Of a stretch of DNA of 64,000 bases, positions 7,745 through 16,264 are shown piece after piece. Source of the stretch: Flavobacterium psychrophilum (GTDB lineage Bacteria; Bacteroidota; Bacteroidia; Flavobacteriales; Flavobacteriaceae); assembly GCA_945860385.1 (NCBI GenBank), contig CAMAQD010000013.1, forward strand, positions 1-64,000. Direction: 5' to 3'. The notes below the pieces were generated by a model. The model was not told the origin of the DNA and did no database searches. It saw nothing but the letters and a program-made list of their open reading frames with translations. The position numbers and the translations under genes were made by a program. Each line of letters opens with the position of its first letter. The stretch's first letter is position 1.

Positions 7745-8584
7745 TTATCTTAATTCTGTTATTTTGCAAACATCCATATCTCCATAGTCTAAATTCTCTC
7801 CAGCCATTCCCCAAATAAAAGTATAGTTTGAAGTTCCAGCTCCAGAATGGATCGACCAAGGTGGTGAAATAACCGCTTGGTGATTGTTCATCCAAATGTG
7901 TCTGGTTTCTTGTGGTTCTCCCATAAAATGGCAAACGGCTTGGTTTTCTGGAATGTCCAAATAAAAATAAACTTCCATTCTGCGATCGTGAACGTGTGCC
8001 GGCATAGTGTTCCAGACACTTCCGGGTTTCAATTCGGTCATCCCCATTTGCAATTGGCAACTAGTAACGATTCCGCCAATAATCATTTGATTTACTGTGC
8101 GGTGATTGGCGGTTTCCATGGTACCCAATTCCAGTTTGTTGGCTTCGGCAAGACTTACTTTTTTGGTAGGGTAATTGGTATGAGCCGGAGCGGAATTGAT
8201 GTAGAATTTTGCTGGATTTTTAACATCATCACTTTTGAAGATAACTTCAGCATTTCCACTTCCGATATAAAGGGCATCTTTGAATCCTAATTCATAAGAA
8301 GTTCCTTCAACAATTACGGAACCATTTCCGCCAACATTGATAATTCCCATTTCTCTTCTGTCTAAAAAATTGGGCATTTTTAAAATGTCAATAGTTTTTA
8401 GTTTGAGCGGAGTAGTTGTTGGCAAGGCAGAACCTACAATATAACGATCATAATGAGAATAAGTAAAGTTGATTCCTCCTTCTTCCATTAGATTATCAAT
8501 CAGGAATTCGTCTCTTAATTGTTTGGTGTCATAGTGCTTTACAACTAGTGGACTTGAAGCATATCTGGAGCTATAACTTATCAT
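7745..8584 (-). CDS. kduI: 5-dehydro-4-deoxy-D-glucuronate isomerase
   Basis: Isomerises 4-deoxy-5-ketouronate, formed from unsaturated galacturonides released by pectate lyase, to 2,5-diketo-3-deoxygluconate. The 279-residue cupin-type enzyme matches E. coli KduI (278). The zinc ligands are visible as HVHDRRME (His197, His199, Glu204) and His246 in PPWSIHSG. It is the first gene of the five-gene minus-strand operon, directly downstream of a strong promoter with an operator at 8600-8613. Its presence next to uxaCBA shows that both unsaturated and saturated pectin products are used. Confidence 0.95.
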   Translation of the reverse strand: MISYSSRYASSPLVVKHYDTKQLRDEFLIDNLMEEGGINFTYSHYDRYIVGSALPTTTPLKLKTIDILKMPNFLDRREMGIINVGGNGSVIVEGTSYELGFKDALYIGSGNAEVIFKSDDVKNPAKFYINSAPAHTNYPTKKVSLAEANKLELGTMETANHRTVNQMIIGGIVTSCQLQMGMTELKPGSVWNTMPAHVHDRRMEVYFYLDIPENQAVCHFMGEPQETRHIWMNNHQAVISPPWSIHSGAGTSNYTFIWGMAGENLDYGDMDVCKITELR

Positions 8585-8599
8585 AATAAAATTAATTTA

Positions 8600-8613
8600 T
8601 GTAATCGATTACA
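8600..8613. promoter_or_regulatory. Operator TGTAATCGATTACA, kdu/uxa side
   Basis: Perfect 14-bp palindrome with a central CG, the form typical of LacI-family operators. It starts at the base after the -7 box of the kdu promoter and so covers the transcription start. The same 14-mer recurs at 8851-8864. Confidence 0.8.
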
Positions 8614-8643
8614 CAAAAATAAGTTTTATTTTTTTAAATCCAA
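8614..8643 (-). promoter_or_regulatory. Promoter of kduI-kduD-uxaC-uxaB-uxaA
   Basis: On the minus strand TTG (8643-8641), 19-bp spacer, TATTTTTG (8621-8614). Spacing and boxes match the Bacteroidota consensus exactly. The operator follows with no gap; kduI starts about 30 nt downstream. Confidence 0.75.
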
Positions 8644-8820
8644 ATATTTCACAAGATTTTTTTTATGCTTAAACAGAAACAGTTATATTAAGACAAGATT
8701 GTTCTGCAAATTCGTAAGTATACTTTATTCAATTAGGAATTACTACAACACTAAAATCCTATAAATAAAATATAAAAATCTATTGAAATAATTTTTTATC
8801 TGTAAAATATGCTTTTTTAT

Positions 8821-8850
8821 TTGCACATTAAAATTAAATAATTATATTTG
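8821..8850 (+). promoter_or_regulatory. Promoter of the T9SS surface-protein gene
   Basis: TTG (8821-8823), 19-bp spacer, TATATTTG (8843-8850), followed without a gap by the second operator. Same architecture as the divergent kdu promoter. The leader to the ATG at 9015 would be about 155 nt, fairly long. Confidence 0.75.
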
Positions 8851-8864
8851 TGTAATCGATTACA
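8851..8864. promoter_or_regulatory. Operator TGTAATCGATTACA, surface-protein side
   Basis: Exact second copy of the 14-bp palindrome, placed like the first directly after a -7 box. It indicates one regulator controlling intracellular uronate catabolism and this surface protein together. Confidence 0.8.
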
Positions 8865-9014
8865 TTTTTAAGAGCTATTTGTAGAAGTCTAGTTTGCTTC
8901 ATATTAAAAATCTATCGTGAAATTTTTATTTTATTACTGCCCACAATTAATTAGTTTTTACAAAAAATATAAATGCAATTTTTATACATTATTAACCATT
9001 TAAAATTAGTTTCT

Positions 9015-12000
9015 ATGAACAAAATTACAAGCGTTTTTTATCCAACAAAAAGCAAAAGACCTTATGGGGGATTATTGTCACTTTTTGTAGTATTATTGAT
9101 GAGTTCTCAAATGAGTTGGGGGCAACAAGCTATCGGTCATTTTCCATTTATGGATGGTGGGTTTGAAGGACAAACAATAGGTGCCTGTACATCTGCAACA
9201 ATTGCTTCTGGCGGCACTTCAACCGTTTGGACGACTTCTTCGAGTGCGGTTGCAGCAATACAAAATTCTTTAGCAAGAACTGGATTGATTTCTGCGAACT
9301 TTAATCCAATATCAACTACAAAAAGACTTCAATCTCCTACACAACCATCACCTGCCCAACAAGCTGTAGCTGGCACTGCGTACACCATTCAGTACTATTA
9401 TCGAACTGCTGGTTCTACGGCTACAGCTGTTAGTATGCAAGTGGGGCTAAGTGCTGTTGGAACAGGAGATGGGGTATACACTACAGCTGTGGCTTTCCCT
9501 GGCACAAGTGGTGTATGGACAAAATATTCTTCTTCTTTTACAACAAAAGCGGGCACAACACCAAGTAGCCCCGTGGGAATGATTAGAGGAACTGTAGCGA
9601 TCGTGACGCCTATAGATGTGGATGACTATTGTATTTATTTAGGATCTCTTGATTCAACTGCACCAGATGCGCCAACATCGCCAAGTATTCCATCTCCTGC
9701 AGCTACCCAAATGAATATTACTTGGACTGCTCCTACAAATGCTATTGACCCGACAAACGGATTAATTGGAGGTGGTTATATGGTAGTTCGAGGTATAGCA
9801 GACCCAACAACTACTCCTAACGTAAATGGTATCTATGCTGTTGGAAATTCTGTTGCACCAAGCGAACAAGTGGTATATTTAGGAACGAATAATTCTTATA
9901 ATGATACTGGACTTTCGCCTACAACAACATACTATTATAGAATATATTCTGTAGATAAAGCATTCAATTATTCTACTCCAATATCTGTTAGTGGAACTAC
10001 CACAGCTCCAAGTTACGCAGCTGAACCAACTCTTCAAGCTTCGAATGTTACTTTTGCAAGTGTATCATCTACTGGTTTTACAGTTAATTTTACTAGTGGA
10101 AATGGTGCAAATAATATAGTGGTTATCAAATCAGGAAGCGCTGTAAATAGTGATCCAATTGATGGTAGCAGTTACACTGCCAATACTGCTTTTAGTAGCG
10201 GGTCACAATTAGGTACAGGTAATTATGTTGTTTACAATGGAACTGGAAACACTGTTACAGTTAATGGTCTAACCAAAGCAACTACTTATTATGTAAAAGT
10301 GTATTCGTTTAATGGTTCGTCAGGTTCGGAAAATTACTTAATTACGAATCCAGCAACCGGAAGTCAACTGGCTTCTCCCGGCGAAATTATATCAACTGGA
10401 TTAAGTACAGCAGGTGTTACTTGGGCTACAGGCTCAGCCTGGGTTGGTGGTGTTGTTCCTGGAGCAAGTGATAATGTGACTATAGTTGTAGGAGATAAAA
10501 TTCAAGTAGCAGCTGCTGCATCTTGCTACAATCTTACAATTCAACCAACTGGTAAAATATATAACAACACAGCACTGCCTACAAATACCTTACAATATTT
10601 AACTGTTTTTGGTAATTCACTTGTTTGTGATGGAACATTAGGTGATAAAACTATTACCGATATAACAAAAGATGGAGCTTTGGGAATCAATTTTAACGGA
10701 AATCTAACCGTAAGTGGTGTTGGATTGCTGAGACCAGCACGTATTCGTCCCAACACGGGGACTCAAAATGCCACATTAACCGTTGATGCCAACATGGAGA
10801 TGACTTACAATGGTAGTACTGGTGCTGGTGGTGCTTCAATCTACACAGACAATAGTGGCAATGATAATATTACAATTACTGTTAACTCGGGTAAAACTTT
10901 ATCTTTTGTTAGTTTGTCTAATTTAAATACTGCCAGTAGCTCATCAACGAATGGTACTGCTAATACAATCATAAATGTAAATGGTACATTAACATTGCCA
11001 GCAGGTTGTTATTTGTCAATGCCAATTGCATTTGGTAAAACATGTGCTTTAAATGTAAATGGCACGTTGAATGTCGATAGATTAAATGCTACAAGTTCAG
11101 CTTTAGGTGCAGCTCCCACAATTACAGCTGGAAGTAGTGGTCTTATCTCAGTTGGTAATTTGGCTGATTTTTCAAGTGCAACATTATCTGCGGCAGTAAC
11201 TGGAAGCGGTACTTTTACACTTGGATCTGGAGCTACAATTAATATAGCTTCTCCTTCAGGATTAGAACCAGTTGCGGGACCAATTCGTACCACAACGCGT
11301 AACTTTAGCACAGGTGCCAATTATTCTTATGTGGGTACAGCAGCGCAAGTTCCAGGAAGCGAATTTCCTGCTACAGTAAATAATTTAATTGTAAATAACG
11401 CTGCGGGTGTTACTTTGGGAGCAGATTTAGCAACTAATTTTGTAACGGTAACAGCAGGAAATTTAACTGTTCCTTCTGGTAAAAATGTAACGGTTAATAG
11501 TGCTTTAGTGAATAACGGAACCTTAACAATCGAAAACAATGCGAACTTGATTCAAACTGCGGTTGCTAATACTAATTCGGGTACAGGAAGTGCTTTAGTC
11601 AATAGAAACAGTAATGCTTTAAAACGTTTGGATTATACTTTGTGGTCGTCACCAGTTACGGGAACTCAAACTTTGGAAGGATTTTCGCCATTGACATCAC
11701 AAACTCCTACAAGTCGTTTTTATATTTACGACTACACTCTAGGAACTGCTGGATTGTACGCTTCAGTATTGCCAACAATTCCATTTTCAGCAGGTACAGG
11801 ATATTTAATCCGTATGCCAAATGAAGATCCTTCTAATTTAGGAACAGGATCGGACTATTATTTAGGAAATTCAACTTTGACGTACAATGGTATCTTTACT
11901 GGAACCCCAAATAATGGAACGGTGACTTTGGGTAGTATTACACCACTTGCATCTGATGAATATTATGCGGTTGGAAATCCTTATCCATCCACCATAAGTG

Positions 12001-12950
12001 CTAATCTATTCCTTGCTGATAACGCAACAGACGGTACCTTGTATTTCTGGAGAAAAACAAATACAGTAGCAAATTCTACAGGCTCTGCATACGCAACTTG
12101 GACTACTCTAGGCGCTGCTGCTAGTAATGTTGCGCCAAATGATATCGTGCCAAACGGAACCATTCAAGTTGGTCAAGGGTTTATAGTAAAAACGGGTCCT
12201 GCGGCAACGACATTGAAATTTACCAATGCAATGAGAACATCAAATAATGACAATCAGTTTTTCAAAACCAAACAAGTCGCACAGAAAGACCGTATCTGGT
12301 TAAATCTTACTGATACAAACGGTGTTTTTAGCCAAGCCTTAATAGGATATATGGATGGAGCTACTGTGGGTGTTGATAATGGCATCGATGGAAAGTACAT
12401 TAATGATAGTGAAATAGCTTTAACTTCTAATATCAATAATGAGGAGTACACTATTCAAGGTCGTCCTACTTTCAACGTTTCTGATGTGGTTGCTTTAAAT
12501 TTTAAAACAGATGTGGCTGGTAATTTTACTATTGCTATTGACCACGCAGATGGTTTGTTTGCAACTACACAAGACATTTATTTGGTAGATAGTAAAACTG
12601 GAGCCGAAACCAATTTGAAAACAAGTTCATACAATTTTACAGCTGCATCAGGAATAGACAATGCTAGATTTTCTTTGAAATATCAAAAAACATTGAAGGT
12701 GGATGCCTCTTTTTTCAATGAAAATAGTGTAATTGTATATAAAAACAATGGAACACTTTATGTGAATTCAAGAGCAATTGCTATCGAAAGTATTCAAGTG
12801 TATGATGTGCAAGGAAGACTAATTGCAGAAAGTAAAAATGTGAAAGCAAATACAGCAACCCTTGACAATCTGAATGCAAACAACCAAGTTTTACTTGTTA
12901 AAATATCAGGTGTAAACAACGAAGAAGTGACCAAAAAAGTAGTGAATTAA
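9015..12950 (+). CDS. Large T9SS-secreted surface protein with Fn3-like domains
   Basis: A 1311-residue secreted protein. The start at 9015 (MNKITSVFYP) gives a standard signal peptide ending near MSWGQQ; an upstream ATG at 8973 would bury it. After a jelly-roll-like N-terminal domain come fibronectin type III-like segments (about 195-330 and 340-460, starting APDAPTSPSIPSP and AEPTLQASNVTF). A long Gly/Thr/Asn-rich region with repeated NVNGTL-type strands looks like a parallel beta-helix. A T9SS sorting domain closes the chain (IQVYDVQGRLIAESKN ... EEVTKKVVN). No catalytic motif is recognisable. The promoter and operator shared with kdu/uxa suggest a role in pectin binding or adhesion. Confidence 0.8.
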   Translation: MNKITSVFYPTKSKRPYGGLLSLFVVLLMSSQMSWGQQAIGHFPFMDGGFEGQTIGACTSATIASGGTSTVWTTSSSAVAAIQNSLARTGLISANFNPISTTKRLQSPTQPSPAQQAVAGTAYTIQYYYRTAGSTATAVSMQVGLSAVGTGDGVYTTAVAFPGTSGVWTKYSSSFTTKAGTTPSSPVGMIRGTVAIVTPIDVDDYCIYLGSLDSTAPDAPTSPSIPSPAATQMNITWTAPTNAIDPTNGLIGGGYMVVRGIADPTTTPNVNGIYAVGNSVAPSEQVVYLGTNNSYNDTGLSPTTTYYYRIYSVDKAFNYSTPISVSGTTTAPSYAAEPTLQASNVTFASVSSTGFTVNFTSGNGANNIVVIKSGSAVNSDPIDGSSYTANTAFSSGSQLGTGNYVVYNGTGNTVTVNGLTKATTYYVKVYSFNGSSGSENYLITNPATGSQLASPGEIISTGLSTAGVTWATGSAWVGGVVPGASDNVTIVVGDKIQVAAAASCYNLTIQPTGKIYNNTALPTNTLQYLTVFGNSLVCDGTLGDKTITDITKDGALGINFNGNLTVSGVGLLRPARIRPNTGTQNATLTVDANMEMTYNGSTGAGGASIYTDNSGNDNITITVNSGKTLSFVSLSNLNTASSSSTNGTANTIINVNGTLTLPAGCYLSMPIAFGKTCALNVNGTLNVDRLNATSSALGAAPTITAGSSGLISVGNLADFSSATLSAAVTGSGTFTLGSGATINIASPSGLEPVAGPIRTTTRNFSTGANYSYVGTAAQVPGSEFPATVNNLIVNNAAGVTLGADLATNFVTVTAGNLTVPSGKNVTVNSALVNNGTLTIENNANLIQTAVANTNSGTGSALVNRNSNALKRLDYTLWSSPVTGTQTLEGFSPLTSQTPTSRFYIYDYTLGTAGLYASVLPTIPFSAGTGYLIRMPNEDPSNLGTGSDYYLGNSTLTYNGIFTGTPNNGTVTLGSITPLASDEYYAVGNPYPSTISANLFLADNATDGTLYFWRKTNTVANSTGSAYATWTTLGAAASNVAPNDIVPNGTIQVGQGFIVKTGPAATTLKFTNAMRTSNNDNQFFKTKQVAQKDRIWLNLTDTNGVFSQALIGYMDGATVGVDNGIDGKYINDSEIALTSNINNEEYTIQGRPTFNVSDVVALNFKTDVAGNFTIAIDHADGLFATTQDIYLVDSKTGAETNLKTSSYNFTAASGIDNARFSLKYQKTLKVDASFFNENSVIVYKNNGTLYVNSRAIAIESIQVYDVQGRLIAESKNVKANTATLDNLNANNQVLLVKISGVNNEEVTKKVVN

Positions 12951-12972
12951 AAACCTGAAAAAACATCAAAAA

Positions 12973-13194
12973 ATGAAAAATACAGCATTAAAATATTATA
13001 CAGCCATTTTCTATTTATGTTCAACCTTCTTAATGTTTGCTCAACCTGGTGGCAATGATGCAGGTGGTGGATTAGAAAATGATGGTGATACCACACCAGG
13101 AGCACCAATAGACAATTATGTTATCGTTTTGGCGATTATTGGTTTAATCTTTGTTTTTATGAAGTTTAGAGCCGTTCAAAAAAATAGCATTTAA
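12973..13194 (+). CDS. Small signal-peptide protein with PGAPID motif and C-terminal TM helix
   Basis: A 73-residue protein with an N-terminal signal peptide (to about MFAQ), a short Gly/Asp-rich linker (GGNDAGGGLENDGD), the motif PGAPID, one hydrophobic helix (about YVIVLAIIGLIFVFMKF) and a basic tail. It starts 22 nt after the large T9SS gene and ends before a strong terminator, so the two form an operon. Such mini-proteins (short motif, TM, basic end) resemble sorting-tag layouts like PEP-CTERM, and similar small proteins occur next to large surface proteins in flavobacteria from memory. Function unknown. Confidence 0.7.
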   Translation: MKNTALKYYTAIFYLCSTFLMFAQPGGNDAGGGLENDGDTTPGAPIDNYVIVLAIIGLIFVFMKFRAVQKNSI

Positions 13195-13246
13195 TTTTAA
13201 AAACAATTTGTTTTCTATTAGCAAGATTTTTTTATTTTCTAAAATG

Positions 13247-13283
13247 CCCCCAAAGCGATATAAACAATTTGGGGGTGTTTTTA
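13247..13283 (+). terminator. Strong intrinsic terminator
   Basis: CCCCCAAA (13247-13254) pairs perfectly with TTTGGGGG (13268-13275), followed by a T-rich tract. It ends the surface-protein operon, so the pectate lyase needs its own promoter. Confidence 0.85.
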
Positions 13284-13427
13284 TAAAAAAATTTATAGCT
13301 AATTGGGATTCAAATTTTATTACTAGAAAAGAATGTACGATAATTAATACTCTGAAAGTAGAGCAATTTTAAATCCGCAACCCTTTTTCGAAGCTACTTA
13401 AATAACTATAAAATTAGTGTTGAATAT

Positions 13428-13441
13428 TGTAATCGATTTGC
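13428..13441. promoter_or_regulatory. Degenerate operator-like site before pectate lyase
   Basis: TGTAATCGATTTGC keeps the left half and centre of the pectin operator (11 of 14 positions) but loses the last three bases. It lies about 60 nt before the lyase ATG. The core TAATCGATT also occurs by chance inside coding DNA (for example near 22165 and 29740), so this site is weaker evidence than the two perfect copies. Confidence 0.4.
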
Positions 13442-13502
13442 TATGATTTGAATGACTTATAAAAATCAACAAATTAATTATTCAACCGCCATCAACAACT
13501 AA

Positions 13503-16025
13503 ATGAGAATTATGAAAAAAATATTATTTTATATAGCAATTTTGCTCTATTCAGTGAATTTCTTTGCACAAACTATTACAAAATCATCAGGTTGGCTGGA
13601 ATCTGCATTTGTAGAATGGTCACCTGTTGCGGGAGCTGAAAGTTATAATGTGTATTATACAGGCGGAGGACAAACCAATAAGAAAATCGACACCCAGCTT
13701 ATCCGCAGCTATAGTACTTATTTTCGCGCTGATGTACTAGGTCTTATTGCAGGTACTTATGTGGTTTCCATAAAACCAGTGACAGCGGGTATTGAAGGAG
13801 CGGGAACTACAACCGCTAGTTTGACAGTTTTGGCTCAAGATCGAACTGGTTTTGCTTTTGAAGGCGGACGCATTCCCGGAGGATACAATCTTGACGGTAC
13901 ATTAAAAAGTGGCGCGGTTGTTTTGTATATTACTCAAAACACTAAAAACACCGTTGCTCTAAACGTTACTGGTGCGACAACAAATCCGTGTGTCGGGCTG
14001 CAAACTATTTTAGACGGATTTAAAAAAGGCAGTGACATACGTCCGTTGGTAGTTCGGATATTAGGAAATATTACAGATCCTATTACTTTGTACAACGGCG
14101 ATATTGTAATCGAAAATAAGAATAATTCAGCTGGCTCGATCACTGTCGAAGGAGTTGGAACTGATGCTGTTGCAAATGGTTGGGGAATTCGCATCAAAAC
14201 AGCCTCAAATATCGAGGTGCGAAATCTTGGATTTATGCTTACCGATGCTGGTGAAGGAGACAATATTGGGCTGCAACAAGCTAATGACCATATCTGGGTT
14301 CATAATTGTGATTTATTTTATGGCGCAGCCGGTGGAGACGCCGACCAAGCCAAAGGCGACGGTGCAATGGATTGCAAAAAATCAACTTACGTAACCTTTT
14401 CTTACAATCATTTTTGGGATGCAGGAAAATCAAATCTTCTTGGGCTAAGTGAAGGAACCACAGCAGGATTATATATAACCTATCATCACAATTGGTATGA
14501 TCATTCCGACTCACGTCATCCACGTGTTCGCTATTATTCTGCACATGTTTATAATAACTATTACGATGGTAATTCGAAGTACGGTGCAGGATCTACCTTG
14601 GGGTCTTCGGTATTTATGGAAGGGAATTTTTTCCGTAATTGTAAGTACCCAATGTTAACATCGATGCAAGGAAGCGATGTTTTTGGCGGCTCCTTAGGTA
14701 CTTTTTCAGGTGAAGATGGAGGAACAATAAAAGCCTTTGGCAACACAATGAGTGGTCAAACACGATATGTTCCCTTTAATGCTTCGACCAATCCAATTGA
14801 ATTTGACGCAATTGAAACAGCAACCAGAGGAGAAGTGATCAGTAGTATCGTTACTTCTAAACAGGGAGGAAACACCTACAACAATTTCGATACCGACGCT
14901 GCATTATATATCAAAAATTTAATAATAGATGAACCTTCATTAGCAAAGGACAAAGTAATACAATACTCAGGTCGAGTTTCAGGAGGTGATTTAAAATGGG
15001 TATTTAATAATGCTGTTGATGATGCTTCATCGGCAGTCAACACTGCTTTAAAAAATGCTTTAACAAATTATGTTACTGAACTAGCCTTTGTTCAAGGTGA
15101 AACTCCAGGTGTAATAAATACCCAAACAATGACTTCTAGTAACAACACCAACCAAATAGTAGCAAGCGGTAACGCAATTAGCAATATGGTTTTTACTTGG
15201 GGTGGAACTGCAACCGATGCTAATGTAGCAGAATTGACCGAATTGACTGCCTTAGGAATAAGTGCTGTAAAAAATATAAGTGCAAAAACAATTACCATCT
15301 CAGGCACTCCGACCGCTGATGTTTCTTTATCGGTCGTTACTACTGGATCTTCAGGAACACCAGTTACATTAACAGGAACAATAACACTTGGCGACTCAAC
15401 AAATAGCGACCAAATACATAATTTTACTCTTTCTGGCAAACTAAGTACATTCTACACTATTTCGGGAAATATCAATTCTACGGCCGGGTCTACAACCTTT
15501 GATGGTTTGACTTTGACAGCGAGATTAAAAATAGAAACGGCCACAACCATAACCTATACAACAACGGCTGAATCAACTTTAACTTTAGTGTTTGACCCTA
15601 CATTTGTGAAAGCAATTAAAATTGCTAATGGAAATCCAGTTACGACTGCTAATACGTCAACATATACTGCGGTAGCAGGAATCGTTACTATACCAAATCT
15701 TCCTGCAGGATCCTATACTATTCTAAAAGGCGATGCAACAAATCTGTATTATATCAAAACTTCATTTGGAACCTTGGACTTGAGAAAAAACTTAGAAACA
15801 CTAAAAATCAATTGCTATCCAAATCCAGTAATTAACAATTTATACTTCTCTCCTTCTCAACAAAAAATCGAAAACGTTATGATATATAATATGACAGGTG
15901 CATTAGTAAAAACTATTTCGGATAGTATTGAAAGCGTTGACGTAAGTAATCTAAATATAGGGAGTTATATTGTAAAAGTAACCACCGACAAAGGTTCGTT
16001 TACACAAAAAATCTTTAAAAAATAA
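13503..16025 (+). CDS. Secreted pectate lyase, PL1 family, with T9SS sorting domain
   Basis: Cleaves polygalacturonate by beta-elimination outside the cell, giving unsaturated oligogalacturonides. The 840-residue protein has a signal peptide (1-23, ending FFAQ), an Fn3-like domain (about 28-110), a PL1 beta-helix (about 115-480), a beta-rich accessory domain (about 640-765) and a type A T9SS domain (about 770-840; CYPNPVINNLYF ... IVKVTTDKGSFTQKIFKK). PL1 hallmarks are GDGAMDCKKSTYVTFSYNHF (about 285-304) for calcium and HSDSRHPRVR (334-343) with the catalytic Arg region. ATG at 13503 or 13512 are both possible; the second gives the more usual MKKILFY start. It feeds kduI/kduD and uxaCBA. Confidence 0.93.
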   Translation: MRIMKKILFYIAILLYSVNFFAQTITKSSGWLESAFVEWSPVAGAESYNVYYTGGGQTNKKIDTQLIRSYSTYFRADVLGLIAGTYVVSIKPVTAGIEGAGTTTASLTVLAQDRTGFAFEGGRIPGGYNLDGTLKSGAVVLYITQNTKNTVALNVTGATTNPCVGLQTILDGFKKGSDIRPLVVRILGNITDPITLYNGDIVIENKNNSAGSITVEGVGTDAVANGWGIRIKTASNIEVRNLGFMLTDAGEGDNIGLQQANDHIWVHNCDLFYGAAGGDADQAKGDGAMDCKKSTYVTFSYNHFWDAGKSNLLGLSEGTTAGLYITYHHNWYDHSDSRHPRVRYYSAHVYNNYYDGNSKYGAGSTLGSSVFMEGNFFRNCKYPMLTSMQGSDVFGGSLGTFSGEDGGTIKAFGNTMSGQTRYVPFNASTNPIEFDAIETATRGEVISSIVTSKQGGNTYNNFDTDAALYIKNLIIDEPSLAKDKVIQYSGRVSGGDLKWVFNNAVDDASSAVNTALKNALTNYVTELAFVQGETPGVINTQTMTSSNNTNQIVASGNAISNMVFTWGGTATDANVAELTELTALGISAVKNISAKTITISGTPTADVSLSVVTTGSSGTPVTLTGTITLGDSTNSDQIHNFTLSGKLSTFYTISGNINSTAGSTTFDGLTLTARLKIETATTITYTTTAESTLTLVFDPTFVKAIKIANGNPVTTANTSTYTAVAGIVTIPNLPAGSYTILKGDATNLYYIKTSFGTLDLRKNLETLKINCYPNPVINNLYFSPSQQKIENVMIYNMTGALVKTISDSIESVDVSNLNIGSYIVKVTTDKGSFTQKIFKK

Positions 16026-16079
16026 AAGAAAACATAAAACTTTTGAAGAATTTATTGTTATCAATCAAAAATTATAGTT

Positions 16080-16229
16080 TTGATAAACGAACCCTTGCCT
16101 TCTGAAGAACCCGAAGAAGTGGTTCCGGAAGAACTAGAAGTAGAAGGTGTAATTGAAGTTAAGCATATATTTGATGACAATGATGATATTCTTCCAACTA
16201 ATGAGGACGGTCAAAATACATTGTTTTAA
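16080..16229 (+). pseudogene. Orphan acidic ORF tail ending QNTLF (no ATG)
   Basis: After an in-frame TGA at about 16044, a frame runs to TAA at 16229 with no ATG; the first usable start is TTG at 16080, giving 49 residues. The sequence is strongly acidic and looks protein-like (LPSEEPEEVVPEELEVEG, then DDNDDILPTNEDGQNTLF). The last residues, Q-N-T-L-F, fit the QxxLF pattern of sliding-clamp-binding peptides, and the next gene (convergent) is a DnaQ-like exonuclease. It may be the 3' stump of a deleted gene or a small protein with a TTG start. Family not recognised. Confidence 0.3.
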
Positions 16230-16264
16230 TATAAAATGCCACAGAAAAAGGTTTTGTTTATTTG

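Larger units (their letters stand above)
8585..9014. other. Divergent regulatory region of the pectin block
   Basis: A 430-bp region without a gene holds back-to-back promoters for the kdu/uxa operon and for the T9SS surface protein, each with an identical operator immediately after the -7 box. The two operators are about 251 bp apart, close enough for DNA looping. The rest is AT-rich with no further motif I can support. Confidence 0.75.
13195..13502. other. 308-bp intergenic region before the pectate lyase
   Basis: It contains a terminator (13247-13283) and a degenerate operator-like site (13428-13441). No exact TAnnTTTG box is visible upstream of the lyase gene, and no coding frame is supported. 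Confidence 0.55.

Noticed and set aside
8973..9014. ATG at 8973 for the large T9SS protein.
   Set aside because: It would place 14 extra residues before a standard signal peptide, so the ATG at 9015 is preferred.
1407..13194. The T9SS proteins considered as pectin-degrading enzymes.
   Set aside because: No catalytic motif of any lyase, hydrolase or esterase family can be seen in the 1407 and 9015 proteins; only the PL1 protein is called as an enzyme.
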